From the NCBI RefSeq assembly GCF_036010485.1, contig NZ_CP108568.1, forward strand, positions 5,232,501 through 5,296,500: a stretch of 64,000 nucleotides of DNA. The letters run 5' to 3'. The number at the start of each line of letters is the position of its first letter. The stretch's first letter is position 1. Both the position numbers and the translations under genes were made by a program. The notes beneath the pieces are model-generated. The model saw nothing but the letters and a program-made list of their open reading frames with translations. It was not told the DNA's origin and ran no database searches. Source of the DNA: Streptomyces sp. NBC_01198 (GTDB taxonomy: Bacteria > Actinomycetota > Actinomycetes > Streptomycetales > Streptomycetaceae). Of this stretch, positions 53,531 to 62,583 are shown piece by piece.

Positions 53531-55315
53531 GTGCGGCCGGTAGGCAGCAAATACCTCCTGGAGGAGCCGCTCGGACGCGGCGCCACAGGCACCGTCTGGC
53601 GTGCCCGGGTGCGTGACGAGCAGGGCAGCACGGTCGCCGTCAAGGTGCTCAAGGAAGAGCTGGCCGGCGACCCCGACGTGGTGATGCGCTTCCTGCGCGA
53701 GCGCTCCGTCCTGCTCCGGCTGCGGCACCCGCACATCGTGCGCGTCCGCGACCTGGTCGTCGAGGGCGATCTGCTCGCCCTGGTGATGGATCTCATCGAC
53801 GGCCCCGACCTGCACCGCTACCTGCGCGACAACGGCCCCTTCACCCCGGTGGCCGCCTCGCTGCTGACCGCGGCCGTCGCCGACGCGCTCGCCGCCAGCC
53901 ACGCCGACGGCGTCGTGCACCGGGACCTGAAGCCCGCCAACGTGCTGCTCGCCACCCTCAGAGGTGACGACGGCACCGAGCGGATGCACCCGATGCTCAC
54001 CGACTTCGGCATCGCGCGGCTCGCGGACTCGCCGGGCGTCACCAGGACCCACGAATTCGTCGGCACCCCCGCCTACGTGGCGCCGGAGTCCGCCCAGGGC
54101 CGCCCGCAGACCTCCGCGGTCGACGTCTACGGCGCCGGGATCCTGCTGTACGAGCTGGTCACCGGCCGGACGCCCTTCCAGGGCGAGAACGCCATCGAGG
54201 TGCTCCAGGCCCATCTCAACCAGCAGCCGCGCCGCCCAAGCACCGTGCCGGAACCGCTGTGGACGGTCATCGAGCGCTGCCTGCGCAAGGAGCCGGCGCA
54301 GCGGCCGAGCGCCGACAGCCTGGCCCGCGCGCTGCGGGTGGTCGCGGCCGGCGTCGGCGTGCACGCCACCCCGGCGGCCGCCGAGGCGGCCCTGGGCGTC
54401 GGCGCGCTGCTCGCCCCCGACGAGACCCCGACGCTGGTGCCGGGCACCGGCCAGGGCGGCGCTCAGGACGCCGGGCTCGGCAGCGGCGACGCGGACCCCA
54501 CGCAGGTGCTGCCCTCGGGCCAGGGCGGCTCCTACGACCCGAACGCCGCGACCAGCGTGCTGCCCTCGGACGCCGACCGCTCGGGCCGGCCCGCCGCCGA
54601 CGGCACCCGCGTCCTGCCGCCGGTGTCCGACGACACCCCGCAGTCGGGGCGGCCACAGGGCCCGCACCCCTGGGAGTCGCAGCTCAGCGCCGCCCGGCAG
54701 CGCAACGACCAGACCGAGGCGCGCTACCTGCCGCCGGAGATGGACCCGCTCTTCCGCCGCCCCCGCCGCCAGCCGGGCCAGCAGGAGCAGGGCCGCCCCG
54801 GCGGCCAGGGCCAGGAGGGCTACGGCTACCCGCAGCAGCAGCAGGGCGGCCAGGGCTACGGCTATCCCCAGCAGCAACAGGCCGGCGGCCAGGGCTACGG
54901 CTACCCGCAGCAGGGCCGCCAGCAGCCGCAGCCCCAGCCGCAGCAGTCCGCGCCCCCGCAGCAGCCGCGCTACCAGCAGCCGCAGCCGCAGCGCTACGAG
55001 CCGCAGCAGCGCCCGCCGGCCCCGGCCCCCGAGCCGCCCCGCCCGCACGAGCCGCGGCGGCGCAGCGCCAACCCGGTCAAGATCCCGGGCCTCGGCTGCC
55101 TCAAGGGCTGCCTGACGGTGATCCTGGTGATCGTGGTGCTCTTCGTCGTCGTCTGGTACACCACCCCGCTGCCGGACTGGGTCGACAGCACCCGCAACCT
55201 GTTCCACGCGACGTCGGGTTGGGCGCACTCGGCGTGGGACAAGATCTCCTCGATCACCGGCGACTCCGGCGGCGGCCAGGGCGACAACGCCCCCGGCCTG
55301 AGCAACACCCCCTGA
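53531..55315 (+). CDS. pkaA: Serine/threonine protein kinase, PkaA-like
   Basis: 594 residues. The kinase domain (about 8-270) has glycine loop GRGATG (15-20), Lys38 in VAVKVL, HRDLKPANVLL with Asp132, and DFG at 158-160; GTPAYVAPE follows. A Gln/Pro/Tyr-rich juxtamembrane region carries GYGYPQQQQ repeats (about 430-465). One membrane span lies at about 527-545 (LTVILVIVVLFVVVW) with a short extracellular tail of about 45 residues. Sequence and neighbours match Streptomyces PkaA. The GTG at 53531 (MRPVGSKYLL) has GGGAG eight bases upstream. pkaB follows on the same strand after 322 bases. Confidence 0.92.
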   Translation: MRPVGSKYLLEEPLGRGATGTVWRARVRDEQGSTVAVKVLKEELAGDPDVVMRFLRERSVLLRLRHPHIVRVRDLVVEGDLLALVMDLIDGPDLHRYLRDNGPFTPVAASLLTAAVADALAASHADGVVHRDLKPANVLLATLRGDDGTERMHPMLTDFGIARLADSPGVTRTHEFVGTPAYVAPESAQGRPQTSAVDVYGAGILLYELVTGRTPFQGENAIEVLQAHLNQQPRRPSTVPEPLWTVIERCLRKEPAQRPSADSLARALRVVAAGVGVHATPAAAEAALGVGALLAPDETPTLVPGTGQGGAQDAGLGSGDADPTQVLPSGQGGSYDPNAATSVLPSDADRSGRPAADGTRVLPPVSDDTPQSGRPQGPHPWESQLSAARQRNDQTEARYLPPEMDPLFRRPRRQPGQQEQGRPGGQGQEGYGYPQQQQGGQGYGYPQQQQAGGQGYGYPQQGRQQPQPQPQQSAPPQQPRYQQPQPQRYEPQQRPPAPAPEPPRPHEPRRRSANPVKIPGLGCLKGCLTVILVIVVLFVVVWYTTPLPDWVDSTRNLFHATSGWAHSAWDKISSITGDSGGGQGDNAPGLSNTP

Positions 55316-55637
55316 CCTGAAGGGGCTTGACCGGCCTGATCGGCCTGGACCGCCTGACCGGCTCCACCGGCGACGGCCCCGGCGGCGACAGCCGGAGCGC
55401 CCGCCGCGGCACCCTCGCTCCCGGGGGTGCCGCGCCCCTCCCACGTACCGGCCGATCACCGCCGTCTGCCCATTCCGGCGCCCACTGTGGGGATTTGTCG
55501 ACTTCCGAAGGGTGATTTCTCGTGCGGAACGCCCACTCACCGGTCTCCCGTACCCCGAACAGCCCCTGATCCGCGTAGCTTTGTCGGCAACGCTTTGTCG
55601 CCCACGCGACGGACCGCCGGAGGAGTCGGAGCAAGCC
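55316..55637. other. Intergenic region pkaA-pkaB
   Basis: 322 bases without a gene. It begins with degenerate GACCGGCCTGATCGG-type repeats (about 55328-55375), then a 10-bp hairpin (55405-55434), and must contain the pkaB promoter. The pkaB reading frame is open back to 55512 but without kinase-family sequence. Confidence 0.6.
55405..55434 (+). terminator. Hairpin after pkaA
   Basis: CGCGGCACCC (55405-55414) pairs with GGGTGCCGCG (55425-55434) around a 10-base loop. No T-run. It may separate pkaA and pkaB transcription. Confidence 0.5.
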
Positions 55638-57839
55638 TTGGCCAGGAAGATCGGCAGCCGCTACACCGCCCACCAGGTGCTCGGGCGGGGATCCGCGGGG
55701 ACGGTGTGGCTCGGTGACGGCCCCGAAGGACCGGTCGCCATCAAGCTGCTGCGCGAGGACCTGGCGTCCGACCAGGACCTGGTCGGCCGCTTCGTGCAGG
55801 AGCGCACCGCGCTGCTGTCGCTGGACGACCCGCACATCGTCGGCATCCGCGACCTGGTGGTGGACGGCAGCGACCTCGCCCTGGTGATGGACCTGGTCCG
55901 CGGCACCGACCTGCGCTCCCGGCTCGAGCGCGAACGCCGGCTCGTCCCCGAGGCCGCCGTCGCCATCGCCGCGGACGTCGCCGACGGCCTCGCCGCCGCC
56001 CATGGCGCGGGCGTGGTCCACCGCGACGTCAAGCCGGAGAACGTCCTGCTCGACTCCGCCGCCCCGGCCGGCCCCGGCGGCGCCCCGCCCGCGCTGCTCA
56101 CCGACTTCGGCATCGCCCGCCTGGTCGACTCCCCGCGCCGCACCCGCGCCACCCGCATCATCGGCACCCCGGACTACCTGGCCCCGGAGATCATCGAGGG
56201 CCTGCCACCGCGCGCCTCGGTGGACATCTACGCGCTGGCCACCGTGCTCTACGAGCTGCTCGGCGGCTTCACCCCCTTCGGCGGCGGCCACCCCGGCGCC
56301 GTGCTGCGCCGGCACGTGACCGAGGCCGTACAGCCGCTGCCCGGGCTGCCCGCCGAGCTCGAACGGATCCTCACCGCCTGCCTGGCCAAGGCCCCCGCCT
56401 CCCGGCTCACCGCAGGGGAGCTGGGCACCCGGCTGCGCGACCTGCTGCCGCAGCTGGCCGGACTGCCCGCGCTGGACGTGGCAGCGCCGGGCGACGCGGG
56501 CGAGGAGGGCGGGTACGCCGAGCCGGGCACGGAGCCGGCCCCCGCCGCCGCACCGCCCGCGCCTCCCGTGCCGCCGGGCGGCGACCGCAGGCGCGGCGCC
56601 GTACCGCTGGTGCGGGGCGCCGCCCCGGACTCCAGCCGGGACACCCACACCAGCATCAAGCTGCCCACCGCCGAGGAGCTGGCCGGCTTCGGCGCCTCCC
56701 GCGGCGCCGCCAAGGGCCGCGCCTCCGCGCCCGGGCGGCCCGCCAGCCCCCGGCACCGCGCGGTCTCCGACGCCATACGGCAGCGGCGGATCCGGTTCGC
56801 CGCCGCGGCCGCCGCCGCGCTCGCCGTCGCCGGGATCGGCGGCTGGGGCATCTCCCAGGCCGGCTCCTCGGGCTCCCCGGGGCCCGGCACCTCCCGCGAC
56901 GACGCCCCGCCCGCCGGTGACCCCGGGGCCGACCCCACGACCTCCCACCGGGCCACCACCCCGGCCGCCCCCACGGGGGGCGCCGACGCCCCGCAGAGCC
57001 GTATCGGACAGCCGCTGGCGCTGCCCCGCTGGTCCGCCTTCCAGGGGGTCCCCGCGGCCGGCGTCCCGCTGGTCGGCGGCCCGCGCGCGCTCGTCGTGGA
57101 CGGCGCCACGTACGTCTTCGCCCGCGGCCAGGACAAGAACGTCTGGTACGTCGTCCGCGACCGCTCCGGCTACGGCCCCTGGCACAAGCTCAGCGGGATA
57201 AACGTCGCCGACGACCCGGCCGCGGTCTCCGCCAGGGCCGGCCGGATCGACCTGTTCGCGCTCGGCACCGACGGCCTGCTCTACCGCAGGACGATGTCCG
57301 GGAGCCACTGGAACTCCTGGTCGCAGGTCGACGAGCGCACCCACTTCGACGCCGCCCCGGCCGCCGCGTCCTCCGAACCCGGCCGGATCGACCTGGTCGG
57401 CAGGGTCGGCGGCGACCTGGTCACCGCCTCGCTGGTCGGCAGCCGCTGGAACGCCTGGGCCGTCGTCCCCACCGCCGGCCGGGTCACCGCCGCCCCCGCC
57501 CTGGTCTCCCGGGCCCGCGGCACCCTCGACGCCTTCGTCGTCCGCAAGGCCGACGGCGCCGTCCTGCAGCTCCCGTACTCCGACGGCGCCTGGCGCCCCG
57601 CCACCGTCGTCCAGGGCCTCGACGCCACCGCGCGCCCGGACGCCGTCGCCGCCGGGAACCGGCTCTACGCCTTCGCGCCCGGCGGGCAGGCCGCGGTCGC
57701 CCCCGACGCCGACTGGTCCACCGCCCCGCTGCCGGGCACGCCCACCGCCCTGGGCGCGGCGGCGGCGTCGGCGCACACCCTGGAGATCTTCACCCGCACG
57801 TCCTCCGGCACCCTCAGCCGGGCGACGGCGTCGGTGTAG
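55638..57839 (+). CDS. pkaB: Serine/threonine protein kinase, PkaB-like, with extracellular propeller-like domain
   Basis: 733 residues. The kinase domain (1 to about 265) has GRGSAG (16-21), Lys36 in VAIKLL, HRDVKPENVLL with Asp130, DFG at 156-158 and GTPDYLAPE. A disordered linker follows, then one membrane span at about 388-408 (AAAAAAALAVAGIGGWGI). The outside part (about 460-733) has repeated blades with W..W and GRIDLFALGTDG, GRIDLVGRVGG and GTLDAFVVRKADG motifs, like PLL-type/DUF346 lectin propellers. S. coelicolor PkaB, as I recall it, is about 417 residues and lacks this domain. The start is TTG at 55638 (MARKIGSRY), with GGAG six bases upstream and matching the PkaB N terminus. Confidence 0.9.
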   Translation: MARKIGSRYTAHQVLGRGSAGTVWLGDGPEGPVAIKLLREDLASDQDLVGRFVQERTALLSLDDPHIVGIRDLVVDGSDLALVMDLVRGTDLRSRLERERRLVPEAAVAIAADVADGLAAAHGAGVVHRDVKPENVLLDSAAPAGPGGAPPALLTDFGIARLVDSPRRTRATRIIGTPDYLAPEIIEGLPPRASVDIYALATVLYELLGGFTPFGGGHPGAVLRRHVTEAVQPLPGLPAELERILTACLAKAPASRLTAGELGTRLRDLLPQLAGLPALDVAAPGDAGEEGGYAEPGTEPAPAAAPPAPPVPPGGDRRRGAVPLVRGAAPDSSRDTHTSIKLPTAEELAGFGASRGAAKGRASAPGRPASPRHRAVSDAIRQRRIRFAAAAAAALAVAGIGGWGISQAGSSGSPGPGTSRDDAPPAGDPGADPTTSHRATTPAAPTGGADAPQSRIGQPLALPRWSAFQGVPAAGVPLVGGPRALVVDGATYVFARGQDKNVWYVVRDRSGYGPWHKLSGINVADDPAAVSARAGRIDLFALGTDGLLYRRTMSGSHWNSWSQVDERTHFDAAPAAASSEPGRIDLVGRVGGDLVTASLVGSRWNAWAVVPTAGRVTAAPALVSRARGTLDAFVVRKADGAVLQLPYSDGAWRPATVVQGLDATARPDAVAAGNRLYAFAPGGQAAVAPDADWSTAPLPGTPTALGAAAASAHTLEIFTRTSSGTLSRATASV

Positions 57840-57889
57840 GCCTGGAGACCGTCCCGGCACGACCGGGGCGGTAGGTTTCGGCCAGCCGG

Positions 57890-57901
57890 TACGCTGGACC
57901 C
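57890..57901 (+). promoter_or_regulatory. Putative -10 of a leaderless prfB transcript
   Basis: TACGCT (57890-57895), six bases GGACCC, then the GTG start. No ribosome-binding sequence is present. Confidence 0.45.
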
Positions 57902-59020
57902 GTGGCAATCGTCGATGTATCCGAAGAACTGAAATCCCTGTCCTCGACCATGGGGTCGATCGAGGCCGTCCTCGACCTCGACCGGATGCGGAACGACATC
58001 GCCGCGCTTGAGGAGCAGGCCGCCGTCCCGTCCCTGTGGGACGACCCGGAGAGCGCGCAGAAGATCACCAGCCGGCTCTCCCACCTGCAGGCCGAGCTGC
58101 GCAAGGTCGAGACGCTGCGCGGCCGTATCGACGACCTCGCCGTGCTGTTCGAGCTCGCCGAGGCGGAGGACGACGCCGACACCCGCACCGAGGCCGAGGC
58201 CGAGCTGGACGAGGTCCGCAAGTCGCTGGACGAGATGGAGGTCAGGACGCTGCTGTCGGGCGAGTACGACGCCCGCGAGGCCCTGGTCAACATCCGCGCG
58301 GAGGCCGGCGGCATCGACGCGGCGGACTTCGCCGAGCAGCTCCAGCGGATGTATCTGCGCTGGGCCGAGCGCCACGGCTACTCCACCGAGGTCTACGAGA
58401 CCTCGTACGCGGAGGAGGCCGGCATCAAGTCGACCACCTTCGTCGTCAAGGCCCCCTACGCGTACGGCACTCTCTCCGTCGAGCAGGGCACCCACCGCCT
58501 GGTGCGGATCTCCCCCTTCGACAACCAGGGCCGCCGCCAGACGTCCTTCGCCGGCGTCGAGGTGCTCCCGGTCGTGGAGCAGAGCGACCACGTCGAGATC
58601 GACGAGTCCGAACTGCGTGTCGATGTCTACCGTGCCTCCGGTCCCGGCGGCCAGGGCGTCAACACCACCGACTCCGCGGTCCGCATCACCCACATTCCCA
58701 CCGGCATCGTCGTCTCCTGCCAGAACGAGCGCTCCCAGATCCAGAACAAGGCCAGCGCCATGAACGTCCTCCAGGCCAAGCTGCTGGAACGCCGCCGCCA
58801 GGAGGAGCAGGCCCTGATGGACTCCCTCGGCAAGAGCGACGGCGGCAACTCCTGGGGCAACCAGATGCGTTCGTACGTCCTGCACCCGTACCAGATGGTC
58901 AAGGACCTGCGCACCGACTACGAGGTCGGCAACCCCCACGGCGTCCTCGACGGCGACATCGACGGCTTCATCGAGGCGGGCATCCGCTGGCGCAAGTCCC
59001 GTGAAAAGGCCGCGGCTTGA
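57902..59020 (+). CDS. prfB: Peptide chain release factor 2
   Basis: 372 residues. RF2 recognises UGA and UAA stop codons. The tripeptide anticodon SPF is in [16 protein letters not shown] (about 203-205), and the GGQ hydrolysis motif is in [18 protein letters not shown] (about 249-251). The N-terminal coiled coil (about 15-120) is complete. Unlike E. coli, the frame is continuous with no internal UGA in the first 30 codons, so the programmed +1 frameshift is absent. The GTG at 57902 is the family start. Confidence 0.96.
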   Translation: MAIVDVSEELKSLSSTMGSIEAVLDLDRMRNDIAALEEQAAVPSLWDDPESAQKITSRLSHLQAELRKVETLRGRIDDLAVLFELAEAEDDADTRTEAEAELDEVRKSLDEMEVRTLLSGEYDAREALVNIRAEAGGIDAADFAEQLQRMYLRWAERHGYSTEVYETSYAEEAGIKSTTFVVKAPYAYGTLSVEQGTHRLVRISPFDNQGRRQTSFAGVEVLPVVEQSDHVEIDESELRVDVYRASGPGGQGVNTTDSAVRITHIPTGIVVSCQNERSQIQNKASAMNVLQAKLLERRRQEEQALMDSLGKSDGGNSWGNQMRSYVLHPYQMVKDLRTDYEVGNPHGVLDGDIDGFIEAGIRWRKSREKAAA

Positions 59021-59260
59021 GCCCTCACGGCGTCGCGGATGTCACAGAGCTGTGGAGAAGTGCCGGGCACACAGGGGTAATTCGTACATTGTGTGCTTAA
59101 TGGCCTTGACGCTCCGGGGGAAAGGGGCGAGGGTGATGCGCGGCATGCGCATGACTGAGGCGTCAGCTCACGGGGGTGAGCGTTGAGGACTCCCTCCGGT
59201 GACAAGCCCTCTCCTTGTCTGCGCAGCCCGAAGCAGACATCTACTGGGGGTAATTGACTC
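59021..59260. other. Intergenic leader region before the LAETG protein gene
   Basis: 240 bases. An AT-richer segment (59080-59105, attcgtacattgtgtgct) may hold the promoter. A small hairpin GCTCAC-GGGG-GTGAGC lies at 59166-59181. A GGGGG-rich ribosome site is about 12 bases before the ATG. No riboswitch that I can recognise. Confidence 0.45.
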
Positions 59261-59932
59261 ATGAGCAAGCGCAATACGCGGCTGCGTGTCGCCCGCATTG
59301 CCGCGGCGGCCGTCATAGCCGGCGGCGCCTCCCTGACAGCCGTGGGCGCAGCCCAGGCCGTCACCAACGACAGTGCGTCCACCCCGTCCATCCACGTCAT
59401 GGACGAGACGACGGGCCCGACCGACCCGCTGAGCGGGGCGAACGGCGGCCCGGTCGACCCGACGACGAACCCGCCGACGGACGATCCGACGACGAACCCG
59501 CCGACGGACGATCCGACGACGAACCCGCCGACGGACGACCCGACGACGAACCCGCCGACGGACGACCCGACGACGAACCCGCCGACGGACGAGCCGACCA
59601 CGAACCCGCCGACCACCGGCACCACGTCCGGCGCGAACGGCGGCAACGCGAACGGCGGCACCTCGGCGCCGCCCAGCTCGCCGTCCGGCACCAACCCCGA
59701 CGGCAACAACAACACCTGCACCCTGACCGGTGAGAGTGTCGACTGCGGCAACAACGACACCAACACCGACAACACGCAGCCGGTCCCGCAGGGCGACACG
59801 TCGAGCCAGCTCGCCGAGACCGGTTCGAACGGCACCGCCTTCCTGCTGATCGGCGCCGCGACCCTGATCGCCGGCGGCATCGGCTTCCGCATCAGCCCGC
59901 GCCTGGCGGCCAACCGCCGCAACGCCGCCTGA
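59261..59932 (+). CDS. LAETG-motif sortase-dependent surface protein with PTTNPPTDD repeats
   Basis: 223 residues. The signal peptide (1 to about 33) ends VGAAQA. Six 9-residue PTTNPPTDD-type repeats run from about 67 to 120, followed by a Gly/Asn/Ser/Thr-rich spacer with two Cys (NTCTLTGESVDC). The C-terminal sorting signal is LAETG (184-188), hydrophobic TAFLLIGAATLIAGGIGF, and a basic end. LAxTG substrates are anchored to peptidoglycan by class E sortases, well known in Streptomyces chaplins. The long unstructured repeat stalk with no enzymatic domain suggests a structural or display role. A strong terminator follows. Confidence 0.88.
   Translation: MSKRNTRLRVARIAAAAVIAGGASLTAVGAAQAVTNDSASTPSIHVMDETTGPTDPLSGANGGPVDPTTNPPTDDPTTNPPTDDPTTNPPTDDPTTNPPTDDPTTNPPTDEPTTNPPTTGTTSGANGGNANGGTSAPPSSPSGTNPDGNNNTCTLTGESVDCGNNDTNTDNTQPVPQGDTSSQLAETGSNGTAFLLIGAATLIAGGIGFRISPRLAANRRNAA
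59459..59620 (+). repeat. Six 27-bp coding repeats in the LAETG protein gene
   Basis: Each unit encodes PTTNPPTDD or a variant. Units 1-5 are identical over the first 24 bases and differ only at the last base (GAT, GAT, GAC, GAC, GAG); unit 6 has diverged. The near-identity indicates recent expansion. Confidence 0.93.
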
Positions 59933-59956
59933 CGCCACCAGCACGGCACGGGGTAC

Positions 59957-59989
59957 GGGGCCGGAACGCACCAGCGTTCCGGCCCCTTT
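59957..59989 (+). terminator. Terminator after the LAETG protein gene
   Basis: GGGGCCGGAACGC (59957-59969) pairs perfectly with GCGTTCCGGCCCC (59974-59986) around ACCA, followed by TTT. Confidence 0.88.
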
Positions 59990-60113
59990 GCATGCCGCGA
60001 CCCCCTGCGCAAGCGGGGGCGGCTGTCCGGTCAAGAGGTGTCCGGCCCTCGCCGGGGCGTGTGAGACTTGGGCCGTGGACATGGGGCGGGAAGCACGCTG
60101 GGACAAGGACGCC

Positions 60114-60329
60114 ATGACCGTCGAGATCGTCTTCGCACTGGTCACCGGGTGCGTGCTCGCCGGGGCCGTTTTCGGCGTCGTCGCGGGTCTCACGCTGCTG
60201 TGCGGGGTCTCAGGCGAGGGCCGCGGCAGCCTGCTGGCCGGGGGCGGCCTCGCCGGGGGTGCGCTCGGAGTGTGGCGGGTGGTGCGGGTGCTGCGGCGGT
60301 TCGACGCGGGGCGCCGCGAGGGCAACTGA
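60114..60329 (+). CDS. Small hypothetical membrane protein
   Basis: 71 residues. Hydrophobic segments at about 4-31 and 40-54 suggest two spans, followed by a basic tail (WRVVRVLRRFDAGRREGN). No family recognised. Starts at 60075 (GTG) and 60081 (ATG) are also in frame; the ATG at 60114 is chosen because AAGGA sits four bases upstream. It converges on the minus-strand zinc-ribbon gene, with 32 bases between the ends. Confidence 0.5.
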   Translation: MTVEIVFALVTGCVLAGAVFGVVAGLTLLCGVSGEGRGSLLAGGGLAGGALGVWRVVRVLRRFDAGRREGN

Positions 60330-60361
60330 GCGGGGCCCCCGGCAGGCTCCGGAAGGCCGCG

Positions 60362-60553
60362 TCACGCCGTGGCGTGCTCCACGACCAGGACCACGGCCAG
60401 CAGGGCGATGAGCAGCGCGATCAGGGCCGCGGGAGATATGGACGACCAGCCCGGCTCCTGCTCCATACGAGCACGGTTGGCGCGGCACACCGGGCAGCGG
60501 CCTTCGGCCACCGGGCCGGAACAGTTCGCGCAGACCAGCCTGTCGACTGTCAT
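60362..60553 (-). CDS. Small zinc-ribbon membrane protein
   Basis: 63 residues. The N terminus has CANC and CPVC pairs (Cys8, Cys11, Cys19, Cys22), a compact zinc ribbon. One hydrophobic segment follows (about 39-59, ISPAALIALLIALLAVVLVV). A GAGGAG ribosome site lies six bases before the ATG at 60553, the best evidence that it is translated. It is divergent from ftsE, across 283 bases. Possibly a membrane-tethered small regulator; function unknown. Confidence 0.75.
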   Translation of the reverse strand: MTVDRLVCANCSGPVAEGRCPVCRANRARMEQEPGWSSISPAALIALLIALLAVVLVVEHATA

Positions 60554-60836
60554 GGTGATCTCCTCACTCCGTCCGGTGAACGCTCCCGGTGGGTGAATGG
60601 TTCCCGAGGGGGGTCTGCTCCAGTCCTCCGGGCGGCAGTGCGTACGTGGTCTCCAGTCTCTCAGCTTCCCGGCCGCGGCGCTCGCGGGGGCGGCAGAAGC
60701 AGGGAATGGCGGGGTTGCCCGGATATGCCCTGTGGGACGGCCCACCAACCCGGTACGACGACTGCGCACGGCTTGCCCTGTCGCGTAGTGTCGCCTCATC
60801 CCCTGTCCGCCCATCCCGCAAACCCCTGGTGCGAAC

Positions 60837-61526
60837 GTGATCCGATTCGACAACGTCACCAAGACCTACCCCAAGCAGAACCGGCCCGCGCTGCGGGACG
60901 TGTCGCTGGAGATCGAGAAGGGTGAGTTCGTCTTCCTGGTGGGCTCCTCGGGCTCGGGCAAGTCGACCTTCCTGCGGCTGATCCTGCGCGAGGAGCGGAC
61001 CGACACCGGCATGGTGCACGTGCTGGGCAAGGACCTGGCCCGGCTGTCGAACTGGAAGGTCCCGCACATGCGGCGCCAGCTCGGCACCGTCTTCCAGGAC
61101 TTCCGGCTGCTGCCGAACAAGACGGTCGCCCAGAACGTCGCCTTCGCCCTCGAGGTGATCGGCAAACCCCGCGGCACCATCCGCAAGACCGTGCCCGAGG
61201 TGCTGGACCTGGTCGGCCTGGCCGGCAAGGAGGACCGGATGCCGGGCGAGCTGTCCGGCGGTGAGCAGCAGCGCGTGGCGATCGCCCGGGCGTTCGTCAA
61301 CCGGCCCATGCTGCTGATCGCCGACGAGCCGACCGGAAACCTCGACCCGCAGACGTCCGTGGGCATCATGCGGCTGCTCGACCGGATCAACAGGACCGGC
61401 ACCACCGTGGTGATGGCCACCCACGACCAGAACATCGTCGACCAGATGCGCAAGCGCGTCATCGAACTGGAGAAGGGGCGGCTGGTACGCGACCAGTCGC
61501 GCGGTGTCTACGGCTACCAGCACTAG
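60837..61526 (+). CDS. ftsE: Cell division ATP-binding protein FtsE
   Basis: 229 residues, an ABC-type ATPase. Walker A is GSSGSGKST, the Q-loop is VFQDF, the signature [15 protein letters not shown], Walker [13 protein letters not shown] and the switch His is in MATHD. With FtsX it controls peptidoglycan hydrolases at the division site. The GTG at 60837 ([14 protein letters not shown]) is the family start; the ribosome site is weak. Upstream 60554-60836 shows no further gene. ftsX follows after 51 bases. Confidence 0.96.
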   Translation: MIRFDNVTKTYPKQNRPALRDVSLEIEKGEFVFLVGSSGSGKSTFLRLILREERTDTGMVHVLGKDLARLSNWKVPHMRRQLGTVFQDFRLLPNKTVAQNVAFALEVIGKPRGTIRKTVPEVLDLVGLAGKEDRMPGELSGGEQQRVAIARAFVNRPMLLIADEPTGNLDPQTSVGIMRLLDRINRTGTTVVMATHDQNIVDQMRKRVIELEKGRLVRDQSRGVYGYQH

Positions 61527-61577
61527 CAGCCGGCCGAACCGACAACGTCAGCCCTTCCGAAAGGAACCTCGACCCCC

Positions 61578-62495
61578 ATGCGCCTCCAGTTCTTCCTGTC
61601 GGAGATCGGCGTCGGCCTCCGTCGCAACCTCACGATGACCTTCGCCGTGATCATCTCCGTGGCGCTCTCGCTCGCCCTCGCCGGTGGCGCCCTGCTGGCC
61701 AACAAGCAGGTCGACTCGATGAAGGGCTTCTGGTACGACAAGGTCCAGGTCACCGTCTACATGTGCAACAAGAGCGACGCGGGCTCCACGCCCAGCTGCG
61801 CCAAGGGTGCGGTGACCGACGACCAGAAGACGCAGATCCTCGCGGACCTCAAGAAGCTCCCGATCGTGGAGAAGGTCTACTACGAGAGCGCCGAGGGCGC
61901 GTACAAGAACTACGAGAAGCAGTTCAAGAACTCGCCGATGGCCACCTCCATCACGCCGGACCAGATGCCGGAGAACTACCGGGTCAAGCTCAAGGACCCG
62001 ACGAAGTTCACCGTCATCGCCAGCGCCTTCCAGGGGCGCCCCGGCGTCCAGTCGGTGGAGGACCAGCGGGCGGTGCTGAAGAACCTGTTCTCGCTGCTCG
62101 GCGGCATGACCAAGGCGGCCTACGTGGTGCTGGCCTTCATGCTGACCGTCGCGATGCTGCTGATCATCAACACCGTGCGGGTGTCGGCGTTCAGCCGCCG
62201 CCGGGAGACCGGCATCATGCGGCTGGTGGGCGCGTCCAGCTTCTACATCCAGATGCCGTTCATCATGGAGGCGGCCTTCGCCGGCCTGGTCGGAGCGGGC
62301 GTCGCCTGCGTGATGCTGCTCGGCGGGCGGTACTTCATGATCGACGCCGGGCTCAAGCTCCAGGACAAGATCCCGCTGGTGTCCTTCCTCGGCTGGGGGC
62401 CCGTCGTCCAAGTCCTGCCGCTGGTCCTGCTGATCGGATTCCTGATGCCCGCGGCGGCCGCGTTCATCGCCCTGCGGCGGTACTTGAGGGTCTGA
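61578..62495 (+). CDS. ftsX: Cell division membrane protein FtsX
   Basis: 305 residues. TM1 at about 20-42, a large extracellular loop (about 45-180) that in actinobacteria contacts a hydrolase such as RipC, then three spans near 185-205, 225-255 and 275-298. FSRRRETGIMRLVGAS is the conserved cytoplasmic coupling segment. AAAGGA lies 12 bases before the ATG. Transcribed with ftsE. Confidence 0.95.
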   Translation: MRLQFFLSEIGVGLRRNLTMTFAVIISVALSLALAGGALLANKQVDSMKGFWYDKVQVTVYMCNKSDAGSTPSCAKGAVTDDQKTQILADLKKLPIVEKVYYESAEGAYKNYEKQFKNSPMATSITPDQMPENYRVKLKDPTKFTVIASAFQGRPGVQSVEDQRAVLKNLFSLLGGMTKAAYVVLAFMLTVAMLLIINTVRVSAFSRRRETGIMRLVGASSFYIQMPFIMEAAFAGLVGAGVACVMLLGGRYFMIDAGLKLQDKIPLVSFLGWGPVVQVLPLVLLIGFLMPAAAAFIALRRYLRV

Positions 62496-62570
62496 CCGGG
62501 GGCCGGGCCCGGGCGTCCACCACGGCCGCCGCGGTCGTCGTATCTTTCCGTACCGCGCCTGTTTCTGGCC

Positions 62571-62583
62571 TAGACTTCCCGCC
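62571..62583 (+). promoter_or_regulatory. Putative -10 of a leaderless S41 peptidase transcript
   Basis: TAGACT (62571-62576), seven bases, then the ATG at 62584. A TANNNT hexamer of the form commonly seen at Streptomyces leaderless genes. Confidence 0.5.

Noticed and set aside
57902-58000. Programmed frameshift site in prfB
   Set aside because: The frame is continuous from GTG with no early UGA, as in other actinobacteria.
59001-59186. 61-codon frame overlapping the end of prfB
   Set aside because: No ribosome site, basic low-complexity product; the region is better explained as the leader of the LAETG gene.
59459-59620. Regular 27-bp repeats considered as a CRISPR array
   Set aside because: There are no spacers, units are directly adjacent, in frame, and encode a surface-protein stalk; no cas genes are present.
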